Source: Deltaproteobacteria bacterium (GTDB lineage Bacteria; Myxococcota; Myxococcia; SLRQ01). From it: 64,000 nt of DNA. Under the pieces are notes generated by a model. The model was not told the DNA's origin and searched no databases. It was given only the letters and a program-made list of their open reading frames with translations. Location of the stretch: assembly GCA_007130885.1 (NCBI GenBank), contig SLRQ01000042.1, positions 1-64,000 on the forward strand. Reading direction: 5' to 3'. Positions 35,244-43,569 of the stretch are shown here, in pieces; position 1 is the stretch's first letter; each line of letters opens with the position of its first letter. The position numbers and the translations under genes were made by a program.

Positions 35244-37730
35244 ATGCGCGAAGACCGGAGATGCCGGGTGAAGGGGATCGGCCGCATAGTAAGGCTGGTA
35301 GTGTTCGCGGCAGGCCTCTCCACGGGCTTCGTTGCCGCCGGTGCCCACGCCGCTTCTCCAGACCTGGATTTTGGCCTGGTCGTGCCCGGGCTGACCGGCG
35401 CGCTCGCCGAAGATTCACTCGCCGGACGCGAAAACCCCGCGGGGCTGGGCTTTCTGGAAGGAGGCGAGCTTCAGCTAGTTCACCTGAGAGCGCCGGGAGC
35501 GAGATCGACCGGCCTTCATTACGGACTCAGCCTGGGCCCATTGGGTGCCGGGTTCGCGCAAGAGTGGCTGGACGGCTCAGCCATAGGCAGGCAAAGACGC
35601 TCGCAAATCTCCCTGGCTCTCGGGGATAGATCCCTTGCCCTGGGAGCCTCCACTCGGTGGCTTCGGCTGGCAGGCGAAGAGCAAAGCGATGTCTCCTACG
35701 ACCTGGGCCTGGCAGGGCGCGTCTTTCCTTATCTGGCCTGGTCAGTACGAGCCCGAGACATAGGATTACGCGAACGAACGAGCTACTCCACGGGCATCGG
35801 CCTCAGAGCTCTGCGCGACCGGATAACAATCGGGGTAGACCGAGTGTGGAGCCCGGACGAAGCCTTTACCGGAAGGGAGGGTCTCCTTTCCGGCGGCCTC
35901 GAGCTGCGGCTGTATGACGGCCTGGGCCTTAGGGGCCAAATCATTCATCCCCTTGACCAAGACGACGATCGGGATACGTGGCTGCAGGCCGCGGTCGTGA
36001 TCGATCTGCCTCACCTGGGCTTCAGTGGCGGCCACCTGCCCCGGGCCGAGGCGAGTGACAACCTTTACGCCGGCATACGGCTCTCGACAGCCAGGCACCG
36101 CACCTTTTTGGCCACCGGTGGGCAGGTGTTCGTAAACCTAGAGGACTTTCTCACCTTCGACCCACCTCTTCTACTTCCCGCCGCGGCAAGAGACCCTCTC
36201 TTGGACCTAATCCGCCTTCTGGATCAGGCTCGCCGTGATCCCGAGGTGGACGGAGTCGTCATACGCACCTCCGGCGGCGCGATGCTTTCCTTGTCCGAGG
36301 TCGAAGAGCTGCGGCATTCCTTGTCCTTGCTGCAAGAAAATGGAAAGACCGTCTACTTCTATCTCGATGGGGCCGACGACTGGACTCTATATCTTGCCGC
36401 CGGAGCCGATCGTGTGATCGCTGCTCCTTCGACCGCTTTCCTGGCCAACGGGCTCACCTCGACCGTCAGCTTCCTGGGGGAAGGCCTCGGCAAGATCGGT
36501 GTAAACCCCGAGTTCGTGCGCGCCGGAGAGTACAAGACCGCGCCCGACACCCTGGAACGCTCCGATATCTCGGAGCCTCACCGAGAAGCCATCGAATCAG
36601 TGCTCGATGATACCTGGCAAAGGTACTCCAGCGTGACCGCGGACGGCCGGGAGCTTACGCTCACCGACTTCGAGAAAGCTCTCTCGATGGGGATCTATGC
36701 AGCCGGGCCCGCTTTGGATGCCGGCTTGATCGATGAGATAGCCTTCCCGGACCAGATCGAAAAAATACTTCAGAGGGAGGGCGAAAGCCCTCGCATCATC
36801 AAGAACTACGAGACGAGACGTTTTGCCCAGCGGCGCTGGGGCAGGCCGCCGATCATAGCCGTAATACCCATCGTGGGAACCATAGTCAGAGGAGAGACTC
36901 CGATAGGACCCTTCAGCCCGGTCACGGCGACCGGGGCCGCGACAGTGAACAAAGCAATAGCCAGGGCACTCGATGATCCAAGGGTATCAGCCATCGTCCT
37001 GCGTATAGACAGCCCCGGCGGCGAAGCCCAAGCCAGCGATCTCATCAGGAGGGCTGTCGAGAAAGCCGACGAAGAAAAGCCCGTAGTAGCCGCCATGGGC
37101 AGCGTGGCGGCCAGTGGAGGCTACTATGCGGCACTGGGCGCGCGCCGCATTTTTGCGACCTCCTCGACTATCACGGGATCCATCGGTGTCTTCGCGGGCT
37201 CCGTGGATCTGTCGGGTCTCTTCGAAAAAATCGGTGTGAATCAAGTGGTTTTCAAGCGCGGAGAGCTCGCCGACATATTCGCCCTAAACCGCCCCTGGAC
37301 CCAAGAGGAGCGTCTCGCCGTGGGGTCCTTCGTCGATGCCGCTTATGCGGATTTCGTCACTCACGTAAGCGAAGCGCGAGGTATCTCACCTGAAAAGGTC
37401 GAGGAGGTAGCCGGGGGCCGCATTTGGACCGGTTTCCAAGCCGCGGAGCGAGAGCTGATCGACGGGGTGGCCACGTTTCAAGAAGCCGTTGAGCATGCCA
37501 AAATCGAGGCAGGCATAGCACCGGAGGAGGTGGTCGATGTCTCCCTCTTTGCCGGCGTAACCGGCCCGTTAGCGGCCTTCACGGGCAGGGGTAGACCGCT
37601 TGCGGGAACACTGTCTGAATTTCCCAAGGCTTCTCTGATCGATGATGTGACCCGAACGCTCGGCCCCTTCATTTGGATAAGGGCAAATACTCCCCTTGCG
37701 CTACTGCCCTGGACCATAGAAATACGCTAA
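35244..37730 (+). CDS. sppA: SppA-type peptidase with N-terminal barrel-like domain
   Basis: An 828-residue protein. A signal peptide (RIVRLVVFAAGLSTGFVAAGAHA) is followed by about 270 residues of alternating beta-strand sequence resembling an outer-membrane barrel (SLALGDRSLALGAS, GLGLRGQIIHPLD). Two tandem SppA (S49) domains follow. The catalytic Lys is probably Lys431 in GEYKTAPD and the Ser is Ser624 in GSVAASGGYYAA, matching the 67-kDa SppA layout in which the two residues come from different halves. Classic SppA is anchored by one helix and degrades signal peptides. Here the barrel part suggests periplasmic or outer-membrane location. Start at the ATG after GGGAAG. Confidence 0.85.
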   Translation: MREDRRCRVKGIGRIVRLVVFAAGLSTGFVAAGAHAASPDLDFGLVVPGLTGALAEDSLAGRENPAGLGFLEGGELQLVHLRAPGARSTGLHYGLSLGPLGAGFAQEWLDGSAIGRQRRSQISLALGDRSLALGASTRWLRLAGEEQSDVSYDLGLAGRVFPYLAWSVRARDIGLRERTSYSTGIGLRALRDRITIGVDRVWSPDEAFTGREGLLSGGLELRLYDGLGLRGQIIHPLDQDDDRDTWLQAAVVIDLPHLGFSGGHLPRAEASDNLYAGIRLSTARHRTFLATGGQVFVNLEDFLTFDPPLLLPAAARDPLLDLIRLLDQARRDPEVDGVVIRTSGGAMLSLSEVEELRHSLSLLQENGKTVYFYLDGADDWTLYLAAGADRVIAAPSTAFLANGLTSTVSFLGEGLGKIGVNPEFVRAGEYKTAPDTLERSDISEPHREAIESVLDDTWQRYSSVTADGRELTLTDFEKALSMGIYAAGPALDAGLIDEIAFPDQIEKILQREGESPRIIKNYETRRFAQRRWGRPPIIAVIPIVGTIVRGETPIGPFSPVTATGAATVNKAIARALDDPRVSAIVLRIDSPGGEAQASDLIRRAVEKADEEKPVVAAMGSVAASGGYYAALGARRIFATSSTITGSIGVFAGSVDLSGLFEKIGVNQVVFKRGELADIFALNRPWTQEERLAVGSFVDAAYADFVTHVSEARGISPEKVEEVAGGRIWTGFQAAERELIDGVATFQEAVEHAKIEAGIAPEEVVDVSLFAGVTGPLAAFTGRGRPLAGTLSEFPKASLIDDVTRTLGPFIWIRANTPLALLPWTIEIR

Positions 37731-37744
37731 ACTCAATTTTCTTC

Positions 37745-39250
37745 ATGGCAGGAAACAACCGCCATATTTGGAACCGTCCCTTCGAAGGGGATCTTCGAGG
37801 CTACCCCGTGCATCGGGTTTACGCCGAGATCCATCAGGATTTCGCAAGCGGCCACCTTCGACTAACAAGAGGAAAAGCTCAGAAGGACATCTACTTCTTC
37901 AAGGGCCTGCTTCGTTTCGCCTCGAGCAACATCCGGAACGAGAACGCGGGCGGAATGCAGCTGGAAACAGGTGAACTGGACCAGACCACTTTCGACGCCG
38001 CCGTCAAGTACATGCGAGTCAACCGGACCACCTTCGCCGAAGCACTCATCAAGACCGAAGCCCTTCCCCTCAATAGCTTGAACGAGGCGTTTGCGAACCA
38101 GGTGCAGGCTGTCTCGACGGGGGCACTGGGCTGGCAAGACGGCAGCGCCCGTTTCGCCCCGGGGGAAGAAAAACCCGCGGGAGTCCCCGAGCATTCGTTG
38201 AACCCCTTGGAGGTGGTTCTACGAGGCCTGCCGCGTTACTTCACGGTTGAAGTCATTCGGGGATTCTTGAAGAGATATTCTCAAAAGGTCGTCATCCCAA
38301 CGGCCAGAATGAATTTGGAGAAGCATCTAATACAACGATACTATCCGGCCGAGCAGGTCACTACGTTCATCCATAGTGGGCAAACGGTAAGCGACATCCT
38401 CGAGAAGACACGCAGCGATGATGACTTGCACATAGTCTTCTTCCTTTTGGGAACAGGCCTCGCTCGCCTCGGAGGACGGGAAACCGCCGGAAAAGCCGCG
38501 GACACCCCTCGGAAACCAACAGGTATGCCCACATCCACGCGGGAGTCCGCCTTCATCAAGGACATCCGGGCGGAGTATCGAAGAATCGCGGAGGCTACCC
38601 ATTATGAGGTGCTCGGGCTAACTCAATCGGCCGGCAATGCCGACATACAAGGAGCCTATCTCAAGGCCGCCAAGAAGTGGCACGCGGATCGGTTCGCCCG
38701 TCACTCCCTGGGCGATGCATCCAAGCTGGTCAACAGCATCTTCGCGCGTGTCGTGGAGGCTCGCGATACACTCAACGACCACCAACGCCGGGCCGAGTAC
38801 GACCTGTATCTCGACAGGAAGGCAAAGGGTCTGCCAACCGACGTCGGAGTCATTTTGCGAGCGGAAAATCTCTTCGTGGAGGGCATGGGCTTCATGAAGA
38901 TGGGAAAGGCGGCCAAGGCCCTGGAGCGGTTCGAAGAGGCCATCTCCCTGAACAAGGGCGAAGCCGAGCTGTACGCGTGGCGCGGGTACGCGCTTTATCG
39001 TGTTGAAGGAAAAGTCGCCAAGGAAAAGGCACTCGCTGACATCAATCGGGGCTTGAACGAGCAGCCCGATATGCCCGCGGCCAACTTCTTCCTCGGCATG
39101 ATCGCCTTGGACGAGGGAAAAGAGGAAGAGGCGGCGCGTCGGTTCGAACAAACGTTGGAGCGCGATCCACGACATGTCGAAGCCAAACGACAGCTAAATA
39201 GGATCAAGGCAAGCAAAAAGGGGCCGGGCAGAGCGTCGGGCAAACGTTGA
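37745..39250 (+). CDS. DUF4388-DnaJ-TPR protein
   Basis: A 501-residue cytoplasmic protein. Residues about 15-90 resemble the DUF4388/PATAN-like region (GHLRLTRGKAQKDIYFFKG). A J-domain lies at about 285-350 (HYEVLGLTQSAGNADIQGAY), with HAD in place of the HPD tripeptide (KKWHADRF). TPR repeats fill the C-terminus (AEELYAWRGYAL-type, PAANFFLGMIALDEGKEEEA). The changed tripeptide suggests altered or absent DnaK stimulation. Proteins of this layout are common in myxobacteria; their role is unclear. The ATG at 37745 is 14 bases after sppA. Confidence 0.75.
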   Translation: MAGNNRHIWNRPFEGDLRGYPVHRVYAEIHQDFASGHLRLTRGKAQKDIYFFKGLLRFASSNIRNENAGGMQLETGELDQTTFDAAVKYMRVNRTTFAEALIKTEALPLNSLNEAFANQVQAVSTGALGWQDGSARFAPGEEKPAGVPEHSLNPLEVVLRGLPRYFTVEVIRGFLKRYSQKVVIPTARMNLEKHLIQRYYPAEQVTTFIHSGQTVSDILEKTRSDDDLHIVFFLLGTGLARLGGRETAGKAADTPRKPTGMPTSTRESAFIKDIRAEYRRIAEATHYEVLGLTQSAGNADIQGAYLKAAKKWHADRFARHSLGDASKLVNSIFARVVEARDTLNDHQRRAEYDLYLDRKAKGLPTDVGVILRAENLFVEGMGFMKMGKAAKALERFEEAISLNKGEAELYAWRGYALYRVEGKVAKEKALADINRGLNEQPDMPAANFFLGMIALDEGKEEEAARRFEQTLERDPRHVEAKRQLNRIKASKKGPGRASGKR

Positions 39251-39558
39251 CAGCGGCTCGGTCTCATCAGCGGCATTACTGTGAATGCGACAAGCAAATC
39301 GGCCGCCCGCCTGTCTCACATTGATATGGCCCTAAACCAGAGACCGTGATTATGGACGAATGGATCGTGGAGTTCGGAATGCGTGGATGCAAGAAAAGAG
39401 GAGGAGGAATAGTTGTTACCTAGGCAACCGACGATTGACGCGGCAGACGCGCGCGTCACGCCCGCGAGGCGTCGATCCGAAATCATGATTTCTGGTGCAG
39501 AGTGCTTCAGTAGCGTAACAAAGCTCCACCGCGCGGTCCGGATCAGGAGGCCTGGCGA
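39251..39558. other. Intergenic region upstream of the CarD-like gene
   Basis: A 308-base gap with no supported gene. It holds a perfect 14-base palindrome GAAATCATGATTTC (39479-39492) and an imperfect one GTTACCTAGGCAAC (39415-39428), both possible operators. A 23-codon open frame at 39352 has no convincing ribosome-binding site. Confidence 0.5.
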
Positions 39559-40500
39559 ATGAAGCTGAAGAGAGGCTCTCGGATCATATATCGGAGCCAC
39601 GGCATACACCGCGTCAAGGGGTTCGAGGAGATGGACTTCGGCGGAGAGACTATCTCCTTCGTCACTCTGATTCGGGAACGAGACGGTTCGACCATAAGAG
39701 TGCCCGTGGAACGAATGAAGGAACGCGGCATCAGGTCTCTATCAGATAGCGAAGAGGCGACTGATGCCCTGGAACATCTCGGGAGGTTGCCGGACCATCC
39801 GGATCAAGATTGGAAAAGCCGCCAGCGCGAGCACATCGACAAGATGACAGCCGGTGGCCTGAGGGGATTGGCGGAGGTCATGCGAACTCTTCACGCTCTT
39901 GCTTTGATAAGGCCTCTGCCACAGAAGGAACGTCGGCTCTACGAGGAAGTAAGAGTTCTGCTGGTCGACGAAATAGCCGAGGCCCTGGATCTTTCGCCGG
40001 TAGCAGCGGAGGATCAGATCGATCTCGCGCTTACTCCGCCGGGAATGAAGACACGGCCACCCGAATCAGTCCCGACGGAAAGCGAGGGAATCGAAGATAC
40101 GCATCTGCTCGAAGAAGAAGCGCCTCTCGCTTTGCCGGCCGTCAAGACACCCGCCGAAGAGCTGGAGACCGACAAACAAAAGAAACCTCCAGCGCGGAAG
40201 GCCACCGCTTCGAAGAAGGCGGAAAGCAAGAAGAGCACCACGAAGAAGGCCCCAACACGAAAGAAGACTGCCTCGAGGAAAGCTCCGGCACGCAAGAAGA
40301 CTACCTCTAAAAAGACTCCGGCACGCAAGAAGACTGCCTCGAGGAAAGCTCCGGTACGCAAGAAGACTGCCTCGAAAAAGACTCCGGCACGCAAGAAAGT
40401 CTCTTCGGAGAAGACCCCAGCGAGGAAGAAAGCCTCTTCGAAGAGGGCCCCCACGGGAAAAAAGACATCCCGGAAAAAAGCCCCCGCTCGCAAGAAATGA
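39559..40500 (+). CDS. CarD/CdnL-type regulator with histone-H1-like tail
   Basis: A 313-residue protein. The first about 165 residues are a CarD_CdnL_TRCF domain (KLKRGSRIIYRSHGIHRVKG...SFVTLIRERDGSTIRVPVER) that binds the RNA polymerase beta subunit. An acidic linker leads to an approximately 95-residue tail of Lys/Arg/Ala/Pro repeats with period 10, of the form KTPARKKTAS, resembling histone H1 C-termini. Myxococcus CarD has a different HMGA-type basic tail. The fusion should tie the polymerase-binding module to non-specific DNA binding. AGGAGG is 8 bases before the ATG. Confidence 0.85.
   Translation: MKLKRGSRIIYRSHGIHRVKGFEEMDFGGETISFVTLIRERDGSTIRVPVERMKERGIRSLSDSEEATDALEHLGRLPDHPDQDWKSRQREHIDKMTAGGLRGLAEVMRTLHALALIRPLPQKERRLYEEVRVLLVDEIAEALDLSPVAAEDQIDLALTPPGMKTRPPESVPTESEGIEDTHLLEEEAPLALPAVKTPAEELETDKQKKPPARKATASKKAESKKSTTKKAPTRKKTASRKAPARKKTTSKKTPARKKTASRKAPVRKKTASKKTPARKKVSSEKTPARKKASSKRAPTGKKTSRKKAPARKK
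40231..40497 (+). repeat. 30-base coding repeat for the H1-like tail
   Basis: Successive units encode (K/R)(A/T)P(A/V)RKK(T/A/V)(A/T/S)S with strongly similar DNA (for example CGGCACGCAAGAAGAC recurs). The near-identical units point to recent tandem duplication and possible copy-number variation. Confidence 0.8.
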
Positions 40501-40533
40501 TTTTCCAAACTGCATCCCGCGGGTTGAAGCCAT

Positions 40534-41130
40534 ATGATCCACGTCGTTACCATGGACAAGAAGACATCACCGGCCAGCAAGCCTCCTACCCGTAACAGGC
40601 AAGGAGAGACCGGAAGGCCGGTGCACAGCGAGTCTCTGAAGCTGGCACAGCAAATATGCAGACGCCTTTACCTCTGCTACGGCGTAGGCGCGGAGTACTC
40701 GGAGGGAGAGCCGCCGCAAGGCAAAGACAAGCTCGACGCCTTGGAGCTGGTTTCCAAGCCTCCACCGATTCCAACAGGTGCCGACGACAAGATCCTTCTG
40801 TTGACTCGTAAAGAGCTGCTTCTCCCCAAAGGCCCTTTGGGAGAGCCCCCTTCAGGCGGCTTCGCGAACCCGGAACGCGGCCAGGCCATCGTTACCTCGG
40901 CTGGGGTGCCTTCACCAAAAAACGGCGATGACAATGGGGGGCCTTGGCTTGTGTACGCGGATGAGGTGGCCAGAAGAGCTGTTCATCAGATTGGCCTGCT
41001 GTTCGGTCTTCACCGCTGTCCGGATCTTCGCTGCGCCATGTCAACGCCATGGATAAGCGGCGTCCTGCCCAAGCTGTGCGACTTCTGCCGCGAACGGTCT
41101 GAGCAACCCATTCACCGCGCCAGGAGCTGA
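40534..41130 (+). CDS. Degenerate archaemetzincin-like protein
   Basis: A 198-residue protein. The C-terminal motif VHQIGLLFGLHRCPDLRCAM followed by CDFC aligns with the archaemetzincin signature HExxHxxGxxHCx4CxM...CxxC. The structural Cys pairs are kept, but the catalytic Glu is Gln, the second His is Leu, and the third His is displaced (HR for RH). It is therefore unlikely to be an active zinc protease. The frame is intact, so it is a divergent gene rather than an obvious pseudogene. The start is uncertain: ATG at 40534 or 40552. It follows the CarD-like gene by 33 bases. Confidence 0.62.
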   Translation: MIHVVTMDKKTSPASKPPTRNRQGETGRPVHSESLKLAQQICRRLYLCYGVGAEYSEGEPPQGKDKLDALELVSKPPPIPTGADDKILLLTRKELLLPKGPLGEPPSGGFANPERGQAIVTSAGVPSPKNGDDNGGPWLVYADEVARRAVHQIGLLFGLHRCPDLRCAMSTPWISGVLPKLCDFCRERSEQPIHRARS

Positions 41131-41225
41131 TGCGGCACGGTCGTCTCTTACGCTCAAAGGGAAAACAGGCCTCTCAGCCCGGAACACTCACGGCCTCGTA
41201 ACGGCACGCCTTGAATATCCCTGGC

Positions 41226-41903
41226 TCAGTTCACCTCTTCGGCAGTGATGATCACCTGCTGGCCCATTCCTTCCGCGATGAAGACTCCCTCGGTGCAGCC
41301 GATCGCAAGCACGGGTCCTTCTCCTCGAGTAAACTCGTGGAGTCTGACGAAGAAGATCCTGTCTTCACCGACCGCTACGTGCCCGGCTCCAAGATTGACG
41401 ATGTCATCGCCGGTGTGAAGAGGGGGGAGGGGCGGCTCCAGCACTCGCAAGCGGTTGAACGCCGGATTGTGATCGACATCCGCCGTGTCATCCAACAGCT
41501 CGTGGCAGGTGAGGAGATTTCCGTCGACCCGAGCGGGATGAAACACTCTTACCGCCGCGCTTCGAACCTTGCTCGCATCGAAGCCGGCAACGTCGCTCGG
41601 CAGCTCGATCGTGGCCATGGGGTGTCCGAGAAGCGGCGAGCTTTGATCCTCGGGATCGCGTTCGCTGGAGAGCCAGCAGAGCCCCTCCACGCAAATCTCC
41701 TGGTAGGGCCTTCTGCAATCGAAACATTCGAAGCAGTCCATCTGCTCGCTGCACTGTCCTCCTCTTCCGAGATCTCCTTGCAGCCCTGGAGGCCTTTCCT
41801 CGTCGGAGCAGGAGACAAGCACCAGCAGCAAGCCAAGAACGGAAAAGGATCCTCCCCACGTGCGGCCGGCTTGCTTCGGCCGATCTCGACTCTGCCTGCT
41901 CAT
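41226..41903 (-). CDS. Small lipoprotein of unknown function
   Basis: A 225-residue predicted lipoprotein; the signal peptide ends LLLVLVSC. A short Cys-rich segment follows (CSEQMDCFECFDCRRPYQEIC), then a beta-rich domain without recognisable motifs. The ATG at 41903 follows GGAAG; an upstream in-frame start would overlap the preceding gene. It directly follows the larger Cys-rich lipoprotein gene on the same strand and is probably co-transcribed with it. I do not recognise the family. Confidence 0.7.
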   Translation of the reverse strand: MSRQSRDRPKQAGRTWGGSFSVLGLLLVLVSCSDEERPPGLQGDLGRGGQCSEQMDCFECFDCRRPYQEICVEGLCWLSSERDPEDQSSPLLGHPMATIELPSDVAGFDASKVRSAAVRVFHPARVDGNLLTCHELLDDTADVDHNPAFNRLRVLEPPLPPLHTGDDIVNLGAGHVAVGEDRIFFVRLHEFTRGEGPVLAIGCTEGVFIAEGMGQQVIITAEEVN

Positions 41904-41919
41904 CGATATCGCTTCCAGG

Positions 41920-43284
41920 CTACTGGCAGGTGGAAGCCTGACAGACCGAGTCACTCGTGGGGAAGCAGTTGCTGGCCACTACGTTCCCGCCCGATGTGAT
42001 GGGCACGCACTGATGGCCGGCGGGACAGAGCTGTCCGTCGCCGCAGTCGATGCCCAGGTAGCCGCTGCTGGTTGATAGAGCGCAGCAAAAAACAGAAGGG
42101 TCACCGGTCGCGGAGCACCCACCCATGGGAGCGCTGCACATCGAGCAGGTATCCTCGTGCCTCTGACAGGTTCGATTGTCGGCGCCGTCCTCCCGGCAGA
42201 TCTCGCAAAGCTCGCAAACCTCCGACATCTGACAGTACTGCTCGCCCATGCCGCTTATGGCGCGACATCTACCGCCGACACAGTTCTCGCTCACGGCGCA
42301 ATCGGCGCTGGAGGTGCACCCTTCCACGCAGACGAACCGAGAGCCCTCCTCCTCGCATAGCTGGCCCGGCGGACACCTGGCGTCGTCACCCTGACAATCC
42401 GGCATGCACTCGCCTTCCTCCTGCCCCGGCTCCATCACGCACACCCGCCCGGCCTGACAATCCGCGTGCCCGCGGCACACGAGAACGGGCATGCACTCGT
42501 TGTTGGTGCAACGACAAGGGCTGGCATCCGGGTCGCAGGTGGGATCGGTCGCGTAGCAGTCCTCGTCGGTTACGCACGCCGCCTCGCAGCGCTTCGTCTC
42601 TCGGCTGCATACCATTCCGTGCGGGCAAGTCGGGATCCTGGCAACACAGATGTTTTGGACTTCGTCACAGATCTGATCCTCGCCTTCAGTGCAATCCTCA
42701 TCCGTTTCGCAGTGCTGGTTCGAGTTCGGGATGCACTCCTGAAGCTGGTCACAAGTGCCGACCGTTGGCCAGCAGGTATCCTCGCCGCCCACCCTCTGGC
42801 ATGTGGCCCCGTCCGGACAGTCGTCGTTGCTGGAACAAACTTTGCCGCAGTATTCGCGGTTGTTCGTATGGTCCAGAATGCACCTGTCCGCCGGCGTTCC
42901 GCATTGCACGCTGGACGAGCAGGGGTCGCAAAAACCCAGGCGGTTGCGGCAGCTACGAGTGGCAATCTCGCAGTACTGGCCGGCTTCGCAGTCATCGTCG
43001 CTGGTGCAACCTGGAATGTCGCTCACGCAAAGACCGGTGAAGGCGTTGCAGTAGAGGCCGTGTCCACACGCATCGTCCGAAGTGCACACGCAGCGCCGAA
43101 GCTCCCGGTCACAAACGAACCCGTCATCGCACTCTCGGTCGTCATGGCAAGTGACCCAGCGACTATCCTCGCCGTTATCCTCGTCGTTGTCGTCGCCGCT
43201 GCACGCGACCGCGCCAAGGATTAGCGCAAGTGCGGCACCCACAACGAGCAACACAGAGAAGCGAAAACGCCTAATGAATGACAT
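41920..43284 (-). CDS. Cysteine-rich lipoprotein
   Basis: A 454-residue predicted lipoprotein; the signal peptide ends ALILGAVAC. The mature part begins with an Asp/Asn-rich stretch, then Cys-rich repeats such as CHDDRECDDGFVCD, CTSDDDCEAGQYCE and CVTDEDCYATDPTCD. It resembles the larger proteins at 27442 and 59211. It is probably a surface or periplasmic disulfide-rich protein; no catalytic motif is seen. A promoter-like pair lies just upstream. Confidence 0.78.
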   Translation of the reverse strand: MSFIRRFRFSVLLVVGAALALILGAVACSGDDNDEDNGEDSRWVTCHDDRECDDGFVCDRELRRCVCTSDDACGHGLYCNAFTGLCVSDIPGCTSDDDCEAGQYCEIATRSCRNRLGFCDPCSSSVQCGTPADRCILDHTNNREYCGKVCSSNDDCPDGATCQRVGGEDTCWPTVGTCDQLQECIPNSNQHCETDEDCTEGEDQICDEVQNICVARIPTCPHGMVCSRETKRCEAACVTDEDCYATDPTCDPDASPCRCTNNECMPVLVCRGHADCQAGRVCVMEPGQEEGECMPDCQGDDARCPPGQLCEEEGSRFVCVEGCTSSADCAVSENCVGGRCRAISGMGEQYCQMSEVCELCEICREDGADNRTCQRHEDTCSMCSAPMGGCSATGDPSVFCCALSTSSGYLGIDCGDGQLCPAGHQCVPITSGGNVVASNCFPTSDSVCQASTCQ

Positions 43285-43312
43285 GGCTCAACTCCCGCAT
43301 CTAAAGTACTTA

Positions 43313-43342
43313 TTTTTACCACCCGGGCGTTGACGCGGTCAA
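43313..43342 (-). promoter_or_regulatory. Candidate promoter and palindrome for the Cys-rich lipoprotein
   Basis: On the minus strand TTGACC (43342-43337), an 18-base spacer and TAAAAA (43318-43313) precede the gene start by about 30 bases. The -35 lies inside the palindrome TTGAC-GCG-GTCAA (43330-43342), a possible operator. Confidence 0.45.
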
Positions 43343-43569
43343 TGAAGGCTTGGCCCGAGCTATCCCCTCTATCGTCCGAGTCGCTTGGTAGAGGAATTCC
43401 GAGGTATTTCGATCGCTTGGGGTTCAATCTGAAGGCGAGGAAGAGACGGGGTGCAAAGTAGGCCGTTTGAATCAGGCATCGGGCGAGTTTGCACCGTTTT
43501 TCGAGTGCGCGCGGGAGCGCGGGCATGGCGAGCGCGGGGAGTGGTGGGCGGCGGTGCGGTGCCACAGCT

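Noticed and set aside
39352..39423. 23-codon open frame upstream of the CarD-like gene
   Set aside because: No convincing ribosome-binding site and no recognisable leader-peptide features; it remains only a possibility.
42466..43224. 252-codon plus-strand frame rich in Ala and Val
   Set aside because: It is antisense to the Cys-rich lipoprotein, whose TGC/GAC codons read as Ala/Val-rich on the other strand.
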